Assembly: GCA_900551385.1 (NCBI GenBank)
Contig: URVS01000050.1
Location: 1 to 9,186, forward strand
From: an uncultured Mollicutes bacterium
GTDB taxonomy: Bacteria; Bacillota_I; Bacilli_A; RFN20; CAG-449
DNA length: 9,186 nucleotides
Direction of reading: 5' to 3'
In this document: positions 1-6,359 of the stretch, piece by piece
Layout of the letters: the number at the start of each line of letters is the position of its first letter
Position numbering within the stretch: position 1 is the first letter of the stretch
Made by a program: the position numbers and the translations under genes
The notes under the pieces: generated by a model
Told to the model about the DNA's origin: nothing
The model's input: only the letters and a program-made list of their open reading frames with translations
Databases searched by the model: none

Positions 1-615
1 CATTTCAGCACTTTTAACATCCATCAAAACAAATCTATCACTATTAACAATAAATGATGAGTATAACTCTTTTAAAGTCTCAAAAACTTCATCATTTTGT
101 GCACCAATAATTACACGGTCAGGATGCATACAATCAGCAATAGCTACCCCTTCCTTTAAAAATTCGGGATTGCTGGCTATATCAATTTTAATATCTTTAT
201 TTAAATTAGATTCTATTACTTTCTTAACCTTAAAAGCAGTGCCGACAGGAACAGTAGATTTAATGACAATTAATGAATCCTGGCTAATAACATCAGCTAT
301 TTCTGAAGCTACATCATAAACATAATCTAAATTAACGCTACCGTCCTCATGTTCAGGAGTTCCAACAGCTATGAAAATAATATTGGAATTGTCTAAAGCC
401 TCTTTTAAATCCGTGGTAAAAATTAAATCTCCCTTTTTTTGATTGGATTTAACTAATGATGCCAAATTAGGTTCATAAATAGGTAAGATATTATTTTTTA
501 AATTAGCTATTTTTTCCAAGTCATTATCAACACAGTAAACTCTATTTCCCATTTCTGCAAAACAAGTTCCGGTAACAAGACCTACATAGCCAGTTCCAAT
601 AATTGTCAGTTTCAT
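1..615 (-). CDS. UDP-glucose 6-dehydrogenase, N-terminal part (3' end beyond the left edge)
   Basis: Member of the UDP-glucose/GDP-mannose dehydrogenase family, which oxidises UDP-glucose twice with NAD+ to UDP-glucuronate in the cytoplasm for surface polysaccharides. The first 205 residues are visible. Residues 7-12 (GTGYVG) form the Rossmann NAD-binding loop. VGTP is at 84-87, KSTVPVGT at 119-126, NPEFLKEG at 149-156 and PDRVIIG at 165-171; all are typical of the family. The visible part ends at KSAEM, which starts the central helix domain, so the catalytic Cys and the UDP-binding domain are outside the window. The start is the ATG at 613-615, directly before the conserved beta strand. No clear ribosome-binding site precedes it, and the AT-rich TTTAAATTATTTAAATA just upstream could be a TATA element for a nearly leaderless transcript. 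GalU, which makes its substrate, is encoded at 6912-7763. UDP-ManNAc or GDP-mannose dehydrogenase activity is a less likely alternative. Confidence 0.9.
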   Translation of the reverse strand, partial: MKLTIIGTGYVGLVTGTCFAEMGNRVYCVDNDLEKIANLKNNILPIYEPNLASLVKSNQKKGDLIFTTDLKEALDNSNIIFIAVGTPEHEDGSVNLDYVYDVASEIADVISQDSLIVIKSTVPVGTAFKVKKVIESNLNKDIKIDIASNPEFLKEGVAIADCMHPDRVIIGAQNDEVFETLKELYSSFIVNSDRFVLMDVKSAEM

Positions 616-664
616 GAAAAATAATATCTTATTTAAATAATTTAAAGTTTATTATGGCTCCGCC

Positions 665-684
665 AAAAAGTCAGCTGATTTTTT
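665..684. repeat. 20-bp inverted repeat upstream of the UDP-glucose dehydrogenase gene
   Basis: The 20 bases are AAAAAGTCAGCTGATTTTTT: the two halves match at 9 of 10 positions around the perfect core TCAGCTGA, with one G/T mismatch. It lies 50-69 bp before the dehydrogenase start. Next to it, TGGC-TCC-GCCA (655-665) is a second small GC-rich hairpin. It could be an operator, or part of a terminator for transcripts arriving from modC. The A/T arms make this partly a composition effect. Confidence 0.35.
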
Positions 685-821
685 TATCTGTTTACTAGCA
701 TAATATTTTTTATTAATAACTTTGATTTAAACAGAACAAAAACTATAAAAACACTTAAAAAAATAAAAATCGTTATTTCATTTTCCAAAAAATAATAATT
801 AATTGGATAAAATGAATCCAT
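684..821 (-). CDS. possible small single-helix membrane protein (45 aa)
   Basis: An ATG-to-TAA frame of 45 codons lies in the spacer between modC and the UDP-glucose dehydrogenase gene, on the same strand. The predicted peptide has a short aromatic and polar N-terminus (MDSFYPINYYFLENE), one hydrophobic stretch at about residues 16-31, and a basic tail with four Lys/Arg (from KSK to the final NR). This fits a one-helix membrane protein with a cytoplasmic C-terminus. No ribosome-binding site is visible before the ATG. T-rich DNA readily yields chance hydrophobic frames of this length, so coding status is uncertain. I do not recognise a family. The stop codon lies at the edge of the 20-bp dyad at 665-684. 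Confidence 0.3.
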   Translation of the reverse strand: MDSFYPINYYFLENEITIFIFLSVFIVFVLFKSKLLIKNIMLVNR

Positions 822-859
822 ATTAATTCAGATACCATTAAAAATACATTTATATTGAA

Positions 860-1897
860 TTACTCTTCCAACAAGATAATATTTTTAGGATCCACCTTTA
901 AATAATCAGGAATTACAAATTCATGATCATGTATTTTTTTATCTAATTTCCACCATAATCCATTTGCCAACGTTATTTGCCATTCAAAAGGTATTTCCAA
1001 TTTTGTTGCGTTTATAGTATCAAATGAATTAATATCATCTTTTTCAGCAGGCAAAAAATCATGTGCCCTTATTCCAATATGAGTAATATCCTGTGAAATT
1101 TTTTCAGCTACTTCAAATGTAATTCCCCATTCTAATGATTTAATATGATAATCATCTATTATTTCAACTTTAGAAATATTTTTACATCCTGTAAGTCTAG
1201 CAACCTGAACTTTTTTTGGATTCTCAAACACATCGTGAGTAGTTCCTTTTGCAATAATTTTACCCTTGTCCAATATTAAAAGCTCATCGCAAAACTGAAA
1301 TACTTCATCACGATTATGGGTAACAAGAATAGAAAATCCGTCAAAATCTTTCAGTATATTACTAAGTTCAATACGTAATTGTTCTTTTAGAAATGTATCC
1401 ATTGCACTAAACGGTTCATCCAACAGTATAACATCCGGACTGTAAGCCAATATACGGGCCAAAGCTACTCTTTGCTGCTGACCTCCAGATAATTCTCTAG
1501 GATATCTCTTTTCCAAACCTTCTAAACGAAAGCGTTTAATCATATCAGTTAACCTTTTTTCATCATAATCTTTAGGTAAACCAATAGCAACATTTTCCTC
1601 TACAGTCATATTCGGAAATAATGCATAATTTTGAAATAAGTATCCTACATTTCTTTTTTGAGGCTTTAAATTAATTTTTTCATTAGAATCATAATAAACA
1701 GTTTCATCATTTGTAGTTAAACTTATAACGCCATTATCTGGATTTACAATACCTGCAACAGATTTTAAAGTCATACTTTTACCACAACCTGAAGGACCTA
1801 AAATACCTAAACATCCTTTTTTCAATTCAAAATCCACATTTAAGTCAAATTCTTTAAGTTTCTTTTGAATATTTACTTTTAACAATTCATTACTCAT
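860..1897 (-). CDS. modC: molybdate ABC transporter, ATP-binding protein ModC
   Basis: Cytoplasmic ATPase that powers molybdate (possibly tungstate) uptake through ModB. The nucleotide-binding domain fills about residues 5-235: Walker A GPSGCGKS at 34-41, Q-loop Gln89 in LFQNYALFP, signature LSGGQ at 136-140, Walker B VILLDE at 156-161, and switch His194 in LVTHNRDE. A C-terminal extension of about 110 residues follows, with GIRAHDFLPA at 275-284, which resembles the TOBE-type oxyanion-sensing region of ModC proteins. The 345-residue length is normal. The ATG at 1895-1897 is 15 nt after the modB stop, and a GGGGAA stretch upstream may act as a weak ribosome-binding site. It is the last gene of modABC. 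ModC is preferred over other oxyanion importers (WtpC, CysA) because the neighbours are clear ModA and ModB. Confidence 0.9.
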   Translation of the reverse strand: MSNELLKVNIQKKLKEFDLNVDFELKKGCLGILGPSGCGKSMTLKSVAGIVNPDNGVISLTTNDETVYYDSNEKINLKPQKRNVGYLFQNYALFPNMTVEENVAIGLPKDYDEKRLTDMIKRFRLEGLEKRYPRELSGGQQQRVALARILAYSPDVILLDEPFSAMDTFLKEQLRIELSNILKDFDGFSILVTHNRDEVFQFCDELLILDKGKIIAKGTTHDVFENPKKVQVARLTGCKNISKVEIIDDYHIKSLEWGITFEVAEKISQDITHIGIRAHDFLPAEKDDINSFDTINATKLEIPFEWQITLANGLWWKLDKKIHDHEFVIPDYLKVDPKNIILLEE

Positions 1898-1912
1898 AAC
1901 ATATTCCCCAAA

Positions 1913-2587
1913 TTATTTCCACTGCCTTTCCTTACGTATTGAAACATAATCCATAATAAAAATAGCTATAAATGATATAATAACAATGAATATTACATAA
2001 TTAAAAGCATCTCCCATATTACCGGCAGCTACTTCAGAATAAACTGCCATTGGAAGAGTTCTAGTTTGTCCTGCAATATTTCCTGCAATCATTGCTGTAG
2101 CACCAAACTCACCCAAACCTCTGGCATAGGCAAGTATTCCCCCACTAATAATTCCTGGAAGTGCATTTGCAAGCAAAACTTTCCAGAAAATTTTGAACTC
2201 AGACATTCCCAATGTACGGCCAGCATCCAATAAATTAGAATCTACCTGTTCAAATGCACCTCTGGCAGAACGATACATTAAAGGAAAAGACATGACCACT
2301 GCAGCGATAACTGTTGCAGACCATGAAAATGCTATTTTCACAGCAAAAAAGTCTACAAAAAACTTACCTATCGGACCCCTAACACCAAAAATATACAATA
2401 AAAAGAATCCTACAACAGTAGGAGGCAATACAATTGGAAGTGTAAAAATACCGTCAAGTACAATTTTTACTGAATCATTTTTAAGTTTAACAATGCCCCA
2501 GGCAACTATTAATCCTAAAAAAAAGGTTATAAAAATTGATAAACTTGCTGTTTTCATTGAAATAAAAATTGGAGTCCAATCAGTCAT
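1913..2587 (-). CDS. modB: molybdate ABC transporter, permease ModB
   Basis: Inner-membrane subunit of the molybdate importer, working as a dimer with ModC below and ModA outside. It has 224 residues, the usual ModB length, and about five hydrophobic segments (near 9-34, 50-69, 88-108, 140-160 and 195-215). The cytoplasmic coupling loop is visible at 120-149 as LDAGRTLGMSEFKIFWKV followed by LPGI. Other ModB-typical stretches are PLMYRSARGAF (102-112 region), ARGLGEFGATAMIAGNI (155-171) and TRTLPMAVY. The ATG at 2585-2587 has AAGGAG (2598-2603) 10 nt upstream, a slightly long spacing. It lies 48 bp after modA and 15 bp before modC, so the three genes should be co-transcribed. Confidence 0.92.
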   Translation of the reverse strand: MTDWTPIFISMKTASLSIFITFFLGLIVAWGIVKLKNDSVKIVLDGIFTLPIVLPPTVVGFFLLYIFGVRGPIGKFFVDFFAVKIAFSWSATVIAAVVMSFPLMYRSARGAFEQVDSNLLDAGRTLGMSEFKIFWKVLLANALPGIISGGILAYARGLGEFGATAMIAGNIAGQTRTLPMAVYSEVAAGNMGDAFNYVIFIVIISFIAIFIMDYVSIRKERQWK

Positions 2588-2635
2588 GTCAATAATTCTC
2601 CTTTAAATTATCATGTTGATTTTAAGTTATAAAGT

Positions 2636-3439
2636 TTATTCATGAATTGTAAATCCATATTCAACAAATACATCTTTAGCTTCTTTACTTTTTAAGAATT
2701 CCATGAACTTTTGAGTAGCATCCTGATGCTCTGAGTTTTTAAGTTCAGCTACCGGATAAATAACTGGAGTTTTTAAAGCATCATCTGGAGCTTCACAAAC
2801 TACTTTAACATCATCATTAGATTTGGCATCAGTAGAATATACGATACCGCATTCAGCAGACCCCTGAGCTACCTGATTTAATACAGCAGTTACATCAGTA
2901 CCTAAAGACAATTTGGATTCAACACTGTCCCATACACCAAGATTGGTTAATACTTCCTTACCATATTGACCGGCAGGTACTGAAGAAGGATCCCCCATAG
3001 CAATGTTACCGTCTACATTTTTCAAATCCTCAAATGAAGATATGTTTAAGTCGGAATCTTTAGGTACAATCAAAACAACTTTATTTTCTAAAAATTGAAT
3101 GTTAGTACTGTTATCAATTAAACTTTCATTAACTAATTTGTTCATCTGTTTATTACCTGCAGACATAAATACATCTGCATCCAAACCATTTTCGATTTGT
3201 TTTTGTAAATCACCGCTTGAAGCATAAGTTGGAGTGACTTTTACCCCAGGATATTTTTCTTCAAACATTGGAATTAATTTTTCATCAAAAACATTTTTTA
3301 AACTAGCCGCAGCAGCTAAATTTACTTCCTGTCCATTTAAACTGTCATCAGTGCTTGCTGAACCGTTAGCCCATATTCCAACACCAACAGCCAACACTGC
3401 TATTACAATAACAACAGCTATAATCTTTTTTGAAACCAC
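2636..3439 (-). CDS. modA: molybdate ABC transporter, substrate-binding protein ModA (GTG start)
   Basis: Extracytoplasmic receptor that captures molybdate and delivers it to ModB. Residues 5-23 are a hydrophobic signal or anchor segment after MVSKK. There is no lipobox Cys, so it is either Sec-cleaved or held by this helix. The mature domain shows the ModA pattern: AAAASL (42-47), SSGDLQKQI (74-82), DADVFMSA (87-94), GDPSSVPAGQYG (149-160) and VTAVLNQVAQGSAECGIVYSTDA beginning at 183. The length of 267 residues is usual. The pattern fits ModA rather than the archaeal WtpA subfamily, though substrate choice between molybdate and tungstate cannot be read from sequence. The GTG at 3437-3439 is chosen because GGTGAT (3445-3450) sits 5 nt upstream. 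The ATG inside that site is out of frame, and an in-frame stop lies just beyond. It is first in modABC, behind a TATA box and a 19-bp dyad. Confidence 0.93.
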   Translation of the reverse strand: MVSKKIIAVVIVIAVLAVGVGIWANGSASTDDSLNGQEVNLAAAASLKNVFDEKLIPMFEEKYPGVKVTPTYASSGDLQKQIENGLDADVFMSAGNKQMNKLVNESLIDNSTNIQFLENKVVLIVPKDSDLNISSFEDLKNVDGNIAMGDPSSVPAGQYGKEVLTNLGVWDSVESKLSLGTDVTAVLNQVAQGSAECGIVYSTDAKSNDDVKVVCEAPDDALKTPVIYPVAELKNSEHQDATQKFMEFLKSKEAKDVFVEYGFTIHE

Positions 3440-3444
3440 TATTC

Positions 3445-3450
3445 ATCACC
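3445..3450 (-). promoter_or_regulatory. ribosome-binding site deciding the GTG start of modA
   Basis: On the minus strand this reads GGTGAT, complementary to the archaeal 16S 3' end, 5 nt before the GTG at 3439. An ATG lies within the site but opens a different frame, and the modA frame has a stop at 3443-3445, so no earlier start is possible. Confidence 0.75.
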
Positions 3451-3489
3451 TTTTAAAATAAATCAATACCTCAAAAATTAGTCATAGTA

Positions 3490-3508
3490 ACCTAATTGTC
3501 AAATAGGT
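3490..3508. promoter_or_regulatory. 19-bp dyad, candidate operator of modABC
   Basis: The 19 bases are ACCTAATTGTCAAATAGGT: arms ACCTA and TAGGT, inner arms TTG and CAA, 8 of 9 base pairs symmetric around one central T. It lies 51 bp upstream of the modA start. From the TATA box at 3534-3541 the transcription start should fall near 3512, which puts the dyad just downstream of it. That is a position where a bound repressor would block initiation. By analogy with ModE control of bacterial mod operons, a molybdate-responsive repressor is the obvious candidate, but the site does not match the E. coli ModE consensus as I remember it. Confidence 0.5.
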
Positions 3509-3533
3509 ATAATTATAAGTTTAATTTCATCAA

Positions 3534-3541
3534 TATATAAA
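3534..3541 (-). promoter_or_regulatory. TATA box of the modABC operon
   Basis: On the minus strand this reads TTTATATA, the consensus archaeal TATA element, within AATATTTATATATTG. Transcription would start about 25 nt downstream near 3512, leaving a leader of about 70 nt that contains the 19-bp dyad. A second AT-rich element (TTATAATTATA on the minus strand, near 3509-3519) could instead serve as the box, and then the dyad would overlap the start point. Confidence 0.5.
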
Positions 3542-3696
3542 TATTATCATATCGATTTATTTAGCTCCGTCAAGAACTTTAGTGATTAATGTTCAGAAAA
3601 ATCTGTTATATTCAAAAAATTAAAAACTAATTGTTTACAATTTTTCAAAAAAATTAAGAATTTTAGTTGTTTATCCAGCAATATAAAATAATAACA

Positions 3697-3707
3697 TTAT
3701 ATTTAAA
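3697..3707 (+). promoter_or_regulatory. candidate TATA box for the aldo/keto reductase - peptide - radical SAM cluster
   Basis: TTATATTTAAA lies about 45-55 nt before the ATG at 3751, so transcription would begin near 3727 with a short leader. An alternative box, AATATAAAATA at about 3680-3690, lies just upstream. The 311-bp divergent spacer between modA and this gene holds these elements, the modA promoter and the dyad; I see no other gene in it. Confidence 0.4.
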
Positions 3708-3750
3708 TTTCTAAACATATTTATTATGGTCATTTACTAACTATATTATT

Positions 3751-4965
3751 ATGGAAAAGAGGATTGTCAAAAAAACACGAGAAGAACTCTCACCAATAGG
3801 ATTTGGAGCTATGAGACTACCTTCAAAAAATGGTAAAATCAACTACAAAGAATCTGAAAAGTTAATACACCATGCAATAGACAATGGAATAAACATTATC
3901 GATACTGCAGCTATCTATAATAATGGAGAAAGTGAAAAAGTCCTTGGAAAGGCTATAAAAGGAGAATATAGAAACAAAGTTAAAATTTCTACAAAATTGC
4001 CTGCAATGAACATAAAAAAGTATGAAGATATGGAAAAAATATTAAATGAACAGTTAGAAAGGCTGCAAATTGACTGTATTGACTATTACTTTCTACACAA
4101 TGTTGATTTGAAAGCTATGAACAGACTGCTTAAAAAAGATGTTTTAAAATTCTTATCAAAGGCAAAACAAGAGGGAAAAATAAAATATGTCGGTTTTTCA
4201 TACCACGGCACTACTGAAGAATTTCCATTATTGCTTGATGCATATGACTGGGATATGGTGATGATCCAATATAATTACTTTGATAACAATGTTCAGGCAG
4301 ATATTGAAGGCATTCATCATGCAGCATCAAAAGGAATGGGAATTTTTATAATGGAACCTTTAAAAGGTGGAATTTTAGCTGGAAAAATGCCTGATGAAGT
4401 TGAAAGTATATTTAAAAAAGCCGACCCCTCAAAAACAAATGCAGAATGGAGCATATCCTGGATTTTAAATCATCCTGAAATAACCTGTGTATTTTCAGGA
4501 ATGAATAACATAGCTCAAATTGATGAAAATATAGCTATTGGAAATAGTGTTGAACCCCATTCCATGAGTTTGGAAGAACTTGAAACAATTGATTATGCAA
4601 AAAGAGCCTTAAAAGAATTGCTTCAAATTAACTGTACAAGCTGTGGATACTGCCTGCCCTGCCCCAGAGGCGTGAATATTCCTGAATGCATGAAAATATA
4701 TAATGAAAAATATTTATTCAATCAAAAAGGCCTTTTAAATCAAAGCTTAATCGATTATTATTTAACTGTAAGCGGAATTATGATAGACAGTTCAAATGCA
4801 GGATTATGTAATGGATGCGGAAAGTGCTTAAGAAAATGCCCCCAACACCTGGACATTCCAAAAGAACTTGATAAAGTTAAAAAAGAATTTGAAGGCCATT
4901 TCTTTAAATTTAAAGTATTATTCATAAAAAGTATCGGTATGAAAATATATCAGAAATTTTTTTAA
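3751..4965 (+). CDS. aldo/keto reductase with two C-terminal 4Fe-4S motifs
   Basis: A 404-residue oxidoreductase of the aldo/keto reductase superfamily fused to a ferredoxin-like tail, presumably cytoplasmic. The barrel covers about residues 1-285. The catalytic tetrad is visible as Asp51 and Tyr56 (DTAAIYNNGESE), Lys82 (STKLP) and His116 (FLHNVD). The tail has CX2CX2CX2CP at 295-305 (Cys295, 298, 301, 304) and CX2CX2CX3CP at 353-364 (Cys353, 356, 359, 363), each followed by an IP turn, suggesting two Fe-S clusters. The natural substrate of this subfamily is not known to me. The ATG at 3751 has no clear ribosome-binding site, which suits a short leader. The gene ends 24 nt before the Cys-rich peptide gene, so it probably belongs to the same transcript. 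It might move electrons for that system, but a merely adjacent housekeeping role is equally compatible. Confidence 0.9.
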   Translation: MEKRIVKKTREELSPIGFGAMRLPSKNGKINYKESEKLIHHAIDNGINIIDTAAIYNNGESEKVLGKAIKGEYRNKVKISTKLPAMNIKKYEDMEKILNEQLERLQIDCIDYYFLHNVDLKAMNRLLKKDVLKFLSKAKQEGKIKYVGFSYHGTTEEFPLLLDAYDWDMVMIQYNYFDNNVQADIEGIHHAASKGMGIFIMEPLKGGILAGKMPDEVESIFKKADPSKTNAEWSISWILNHPEITCVFSGMNNIAQIDENIAIGNSVEPHSMSLEELETIDYAKRALKELLQINCTSCGYCLPCPRGVNIPECMKIYNEKYLFNQKGLLNQSLIDYYLTVSGIMIDSSNAGLCNGCGKCLRKCPQHLDIPKELDKVKKEFEGHFFKFKVLFIKSIGMKIYQKFF

Positions 4966-4980
4966 ATAATAAAATAAAAA

Positions 4981-4985
4981 GTGAT
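4981..4985 (+). promoter_or_regulatory. ribosome-binding site deciding the start of the Cys-rich peptide
   Basis: GTGAT here matches the archaeal GGTGAT site and lies 4 nt before the ATG at 4990. Its own GTG is in frame with the peptide and could be taken for a start three codons earlier. Reading it as the ribosome-binding site gives the natural beginning MKLEEILA. Confidence 0.65.
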
Positions 4986-4989
4986 AAAC

Positions 4990-5199
4990 ATGAAACTCGA
5001 AGAAATATTAGCTCCATGCCCAAAATGCGGTTCCAAAGATAAACATGTACACAGAAAAATGTTAGACAATCACAGAGCACATGCAGAGTTAGACACTGTA
5101 AAATGCGAAGATTGCGGTTATATTTTCTTTGTAAATGATAGTATGGAAGAAGACGAAAAAAAAGAACTTTTAAAAGAATTAAATAAATATTACGGATAA
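4990..5199 (+). CDS. Cys/His-rich peptide, probable substrate or partner of the adjacent radical SAM enzyme
   Basis: A 69-residue peptide. It has two CXXC pairs, CPKCG (Cys10, Cys13) and CEDCG (Cys39, Cys42), separated by a His-rich stretch with His19, His21, His28 and His31. A charged helix (SMEEDEKKELLKELNKYYG) closes it. There is no signal peptide or membrane segment. From memory it fits the methanogen Cys-rich peptide family TIGR04165, described next to radical SAM family TIGR04083; this needs a profile search. The ATG at 4990 is preferred over the in-frame GTG at 4981. The radical SAM gene begins 1 nt after the stop, indicating coupled translation. The paired CXXCG motifs would also suit a plain zinc ribbon, so the peptide could be a modified product, a metal-binding redox carrier, or both. 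An internal promoter (AAAATATAT, 4942-4950) is possible. Confidence 0.85.
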   Translation: MKLEEILAPCPKCGSKDKHVHRKMLDNHRAHAELDTVKCEDCGYIFFVNDSMEEDEKKELLKELNKYYG

Positions 5200-5200
5200 A

Positions 5201-6331
5201 ATGACTTTTCATGTAATGATAATTCCCACTTTAGGTTGCCAATGCAACTGCAAATACTGTTGGGGTTCAGAATCAACAAAAGAAATGATGGACATTAACG
5301 TAATTGATGACATTATCACCTGGTTAAAGGATTTCAGAGATGATAAAGTTCATTTTACATTCCACGGAGGAGAACCTCTTCTTGCAGGCTATGATTTCTA
5401 TGCTGAAGCTTTAGAAAAATTATCAAAAATAGACAATTTAGAAGGTTTTTCACTTCAAAGTAATATCTGGTTACTTTCAGATGAACTAATCGATTTATTT
5501 TTAAAGTACAATGTTGCTGTAAGTACCAGTATTGACGGACCTGAAGAAATTAATGACTATCAAAGAGCAGAAGGTTACTTTAAAAAAACCATTGGCAGAT
5601 ATGAAAGAGCAAAAGAAAAAGGATTAAACATAAACTTTGTTTTAACAGTGACTCAATATTCCAAAGACTACAGTGACGAGTTATATGAATTTTTCAAATC
5701 CCATGGTATGAATTTAAAAATACATGCTGCACTTCCGTCACTACGTGGAGACAATGCTGACCCATGGGCTCTTGATCAGGAAGAACACGGAAAACTTTTA
5801 ATAGACTGGCTAGACAAGTATCTTTATGATTTAGATAAATTCAGTGTAATGGATCTTGACCACATTGCTAAAAGTACATTCAGAAGAAGGGGAACATTAT
5901 GTACGTTTGCAGATTGTATAGGTACAACATTAGCTGTCGGTGCAGACGGTTCAATTTATCCATGCTACAGGTTTGTAGGAATGGATGAATATATTTTAGG
6001 CAATGTCAAAGCAAACCCAAGTTTTGATAAGCTAAAAGAGTCTGACGCATGGGCAAAACTTCAAGAATTTAGAGAATATGTTGATGAAAACTGTGCCAAA
6101 TGCAGATATGTAAAATATTGCGAAGGCGGATGTCCATATAATGCTATTGTAGCCAGTAAAACTCCAAAAGCTGTTGATCCTCAATGTAAGGCTTATAAAA
6201 TGATTTTTGGTGAAGTTTCTAAAAGACTTAACAAGGAATTTGCAAAAAATGCATTTGGTGGATTAAACGGACCAGGTGTTAAAAAAGAAAATGAAGCTTT
6301 CAGTATTATGGATTTGATGATGAAACCATAA
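5201..6331 (+). CDS. radical SAM/SPASM peptide-modifying enzyme
   Basis: A 376-residue cytoplasmic radical SAM enzyme with a C-terminal SPASM domain. The SAM cluster motif CX3CX2C is Cys13, Cys17 and Cys20, with an extra Cys15 inside it. HGGEP at 55-59 binds SAM. The SPASM cysteines follow the canonical spacing: Cys239, ten residues, Gly, four residues, Cys255; then Cys298, Cys301, Cys307 and Cys311 (CX2CX5CX3C) and Cys329. Cys234 is additional. These would hold two auxiliary 4Fe-4S clusters, as in anaerobic sulfatase-maturating and sactipeptide enzymes. From memory it resembles TIGR04083, a putative peptide-modifying family of methanogens. A Gly-rich tail (FGGLNGPGVKKENEAF) follows the last cluster. 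There is no ribosome-binding site, and the ATG is 1 nt after the peptide stop, so translation probably reinitiates. The reaction (thioether, formylglycine-type oxidation or other) is not predictable. Confidence 0.93.
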   Translation: MTFHVMIIPTLGCQCNCKYCWGSESTKEMMDINVIDDIITWLKDFRDDKVHFTFHGGEPLLAGYDFYAEALEKLSKIDNLEGFSLQSNIWLLSDELIDLFLKYNVAVSTSIDGPEEINDYQRAEGYFKKTIGRYERAKEKGLNINFVLTVTQYSKDYSDELYEFFKSHGMNLKIHAALPSLRGDNADPWALDQEEHGKLLIDWLDKYLYDLDKFSVMDLDHIAKSTFRRRGTLCTFADCIGTTLAVGADGSIYPCYRFVGMDEYILGNVKANPSFDKLKESDAWAKLQEFREYVDENCAKCRYVKYCEGGCPYNAIVASKTPKAVDPQCKAYKMIFGEVSKRLNKEFAKNAFGGLNGPGVKKENEAFSIMDLMMKP

Positions 6332-6332
6332 T

Positions 6333-6359
6333 ATTTTTTTATTTTAATTTTATTTATAT
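6333..6359 (+). terminator. T-rich transcription terminator after the radical SAM gene
   Basis: Runs of T begin right after the stop codon (T8, then TTTT-AA-TTTT-A-TTT). Archaeal RNA polymerase terminates at such T-rich tracts without a hairpin. There is no stem-loop, so the assignment rests on composition and position only. Confidence 0.4.

Noticed and set aside
2193..2606. 137-codon plus-strand frame opposite modB
   Set aside because: Lies antisense to a clear ModB permease and shows no domain; it is a shadow.
3234..3461. 75-codon plus-strand frame opposite the modA start
   Set aside because: Antisense to the ModA signal and first strands, with no ribosome-binding site or family pattern.
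3563..3577. AGCTCCGTCAAGAAC resembling GGCTCCGCCAAAAAG at 656-670
   Set aside because: Matches at 11 of 15 positions only and in two unrelated spacers; no symmetry or third copy, so probably chance.
3628..3643. AATTG-TTTA-CAATT inverted repeat upstream of the aldo/keto reductase
   Set aside because: Five-base A/T-rich arms are expected by chance in this composition, and the flanks do not extend the symmetry.
3726..3740. four-codon ATG frame just before the aldo/keto reductase
   Set aside because: Coincides with the predicted transcription start and is too short to argue as a regulatory leader.
4981..4989. GTG as start of the Cys-rich peptide
   Set aside because: The GTG is part of the ribosome-binding site GTGAT; the ATG at 4990 is correctly spaced from it.
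4922..5212. 96-codon minus-strand frame opposite the Cys-rich peptide
   Set aside because: Antisense to the peptide, whose own CXXC motifs and ribosome-binding site show the real coding strand.
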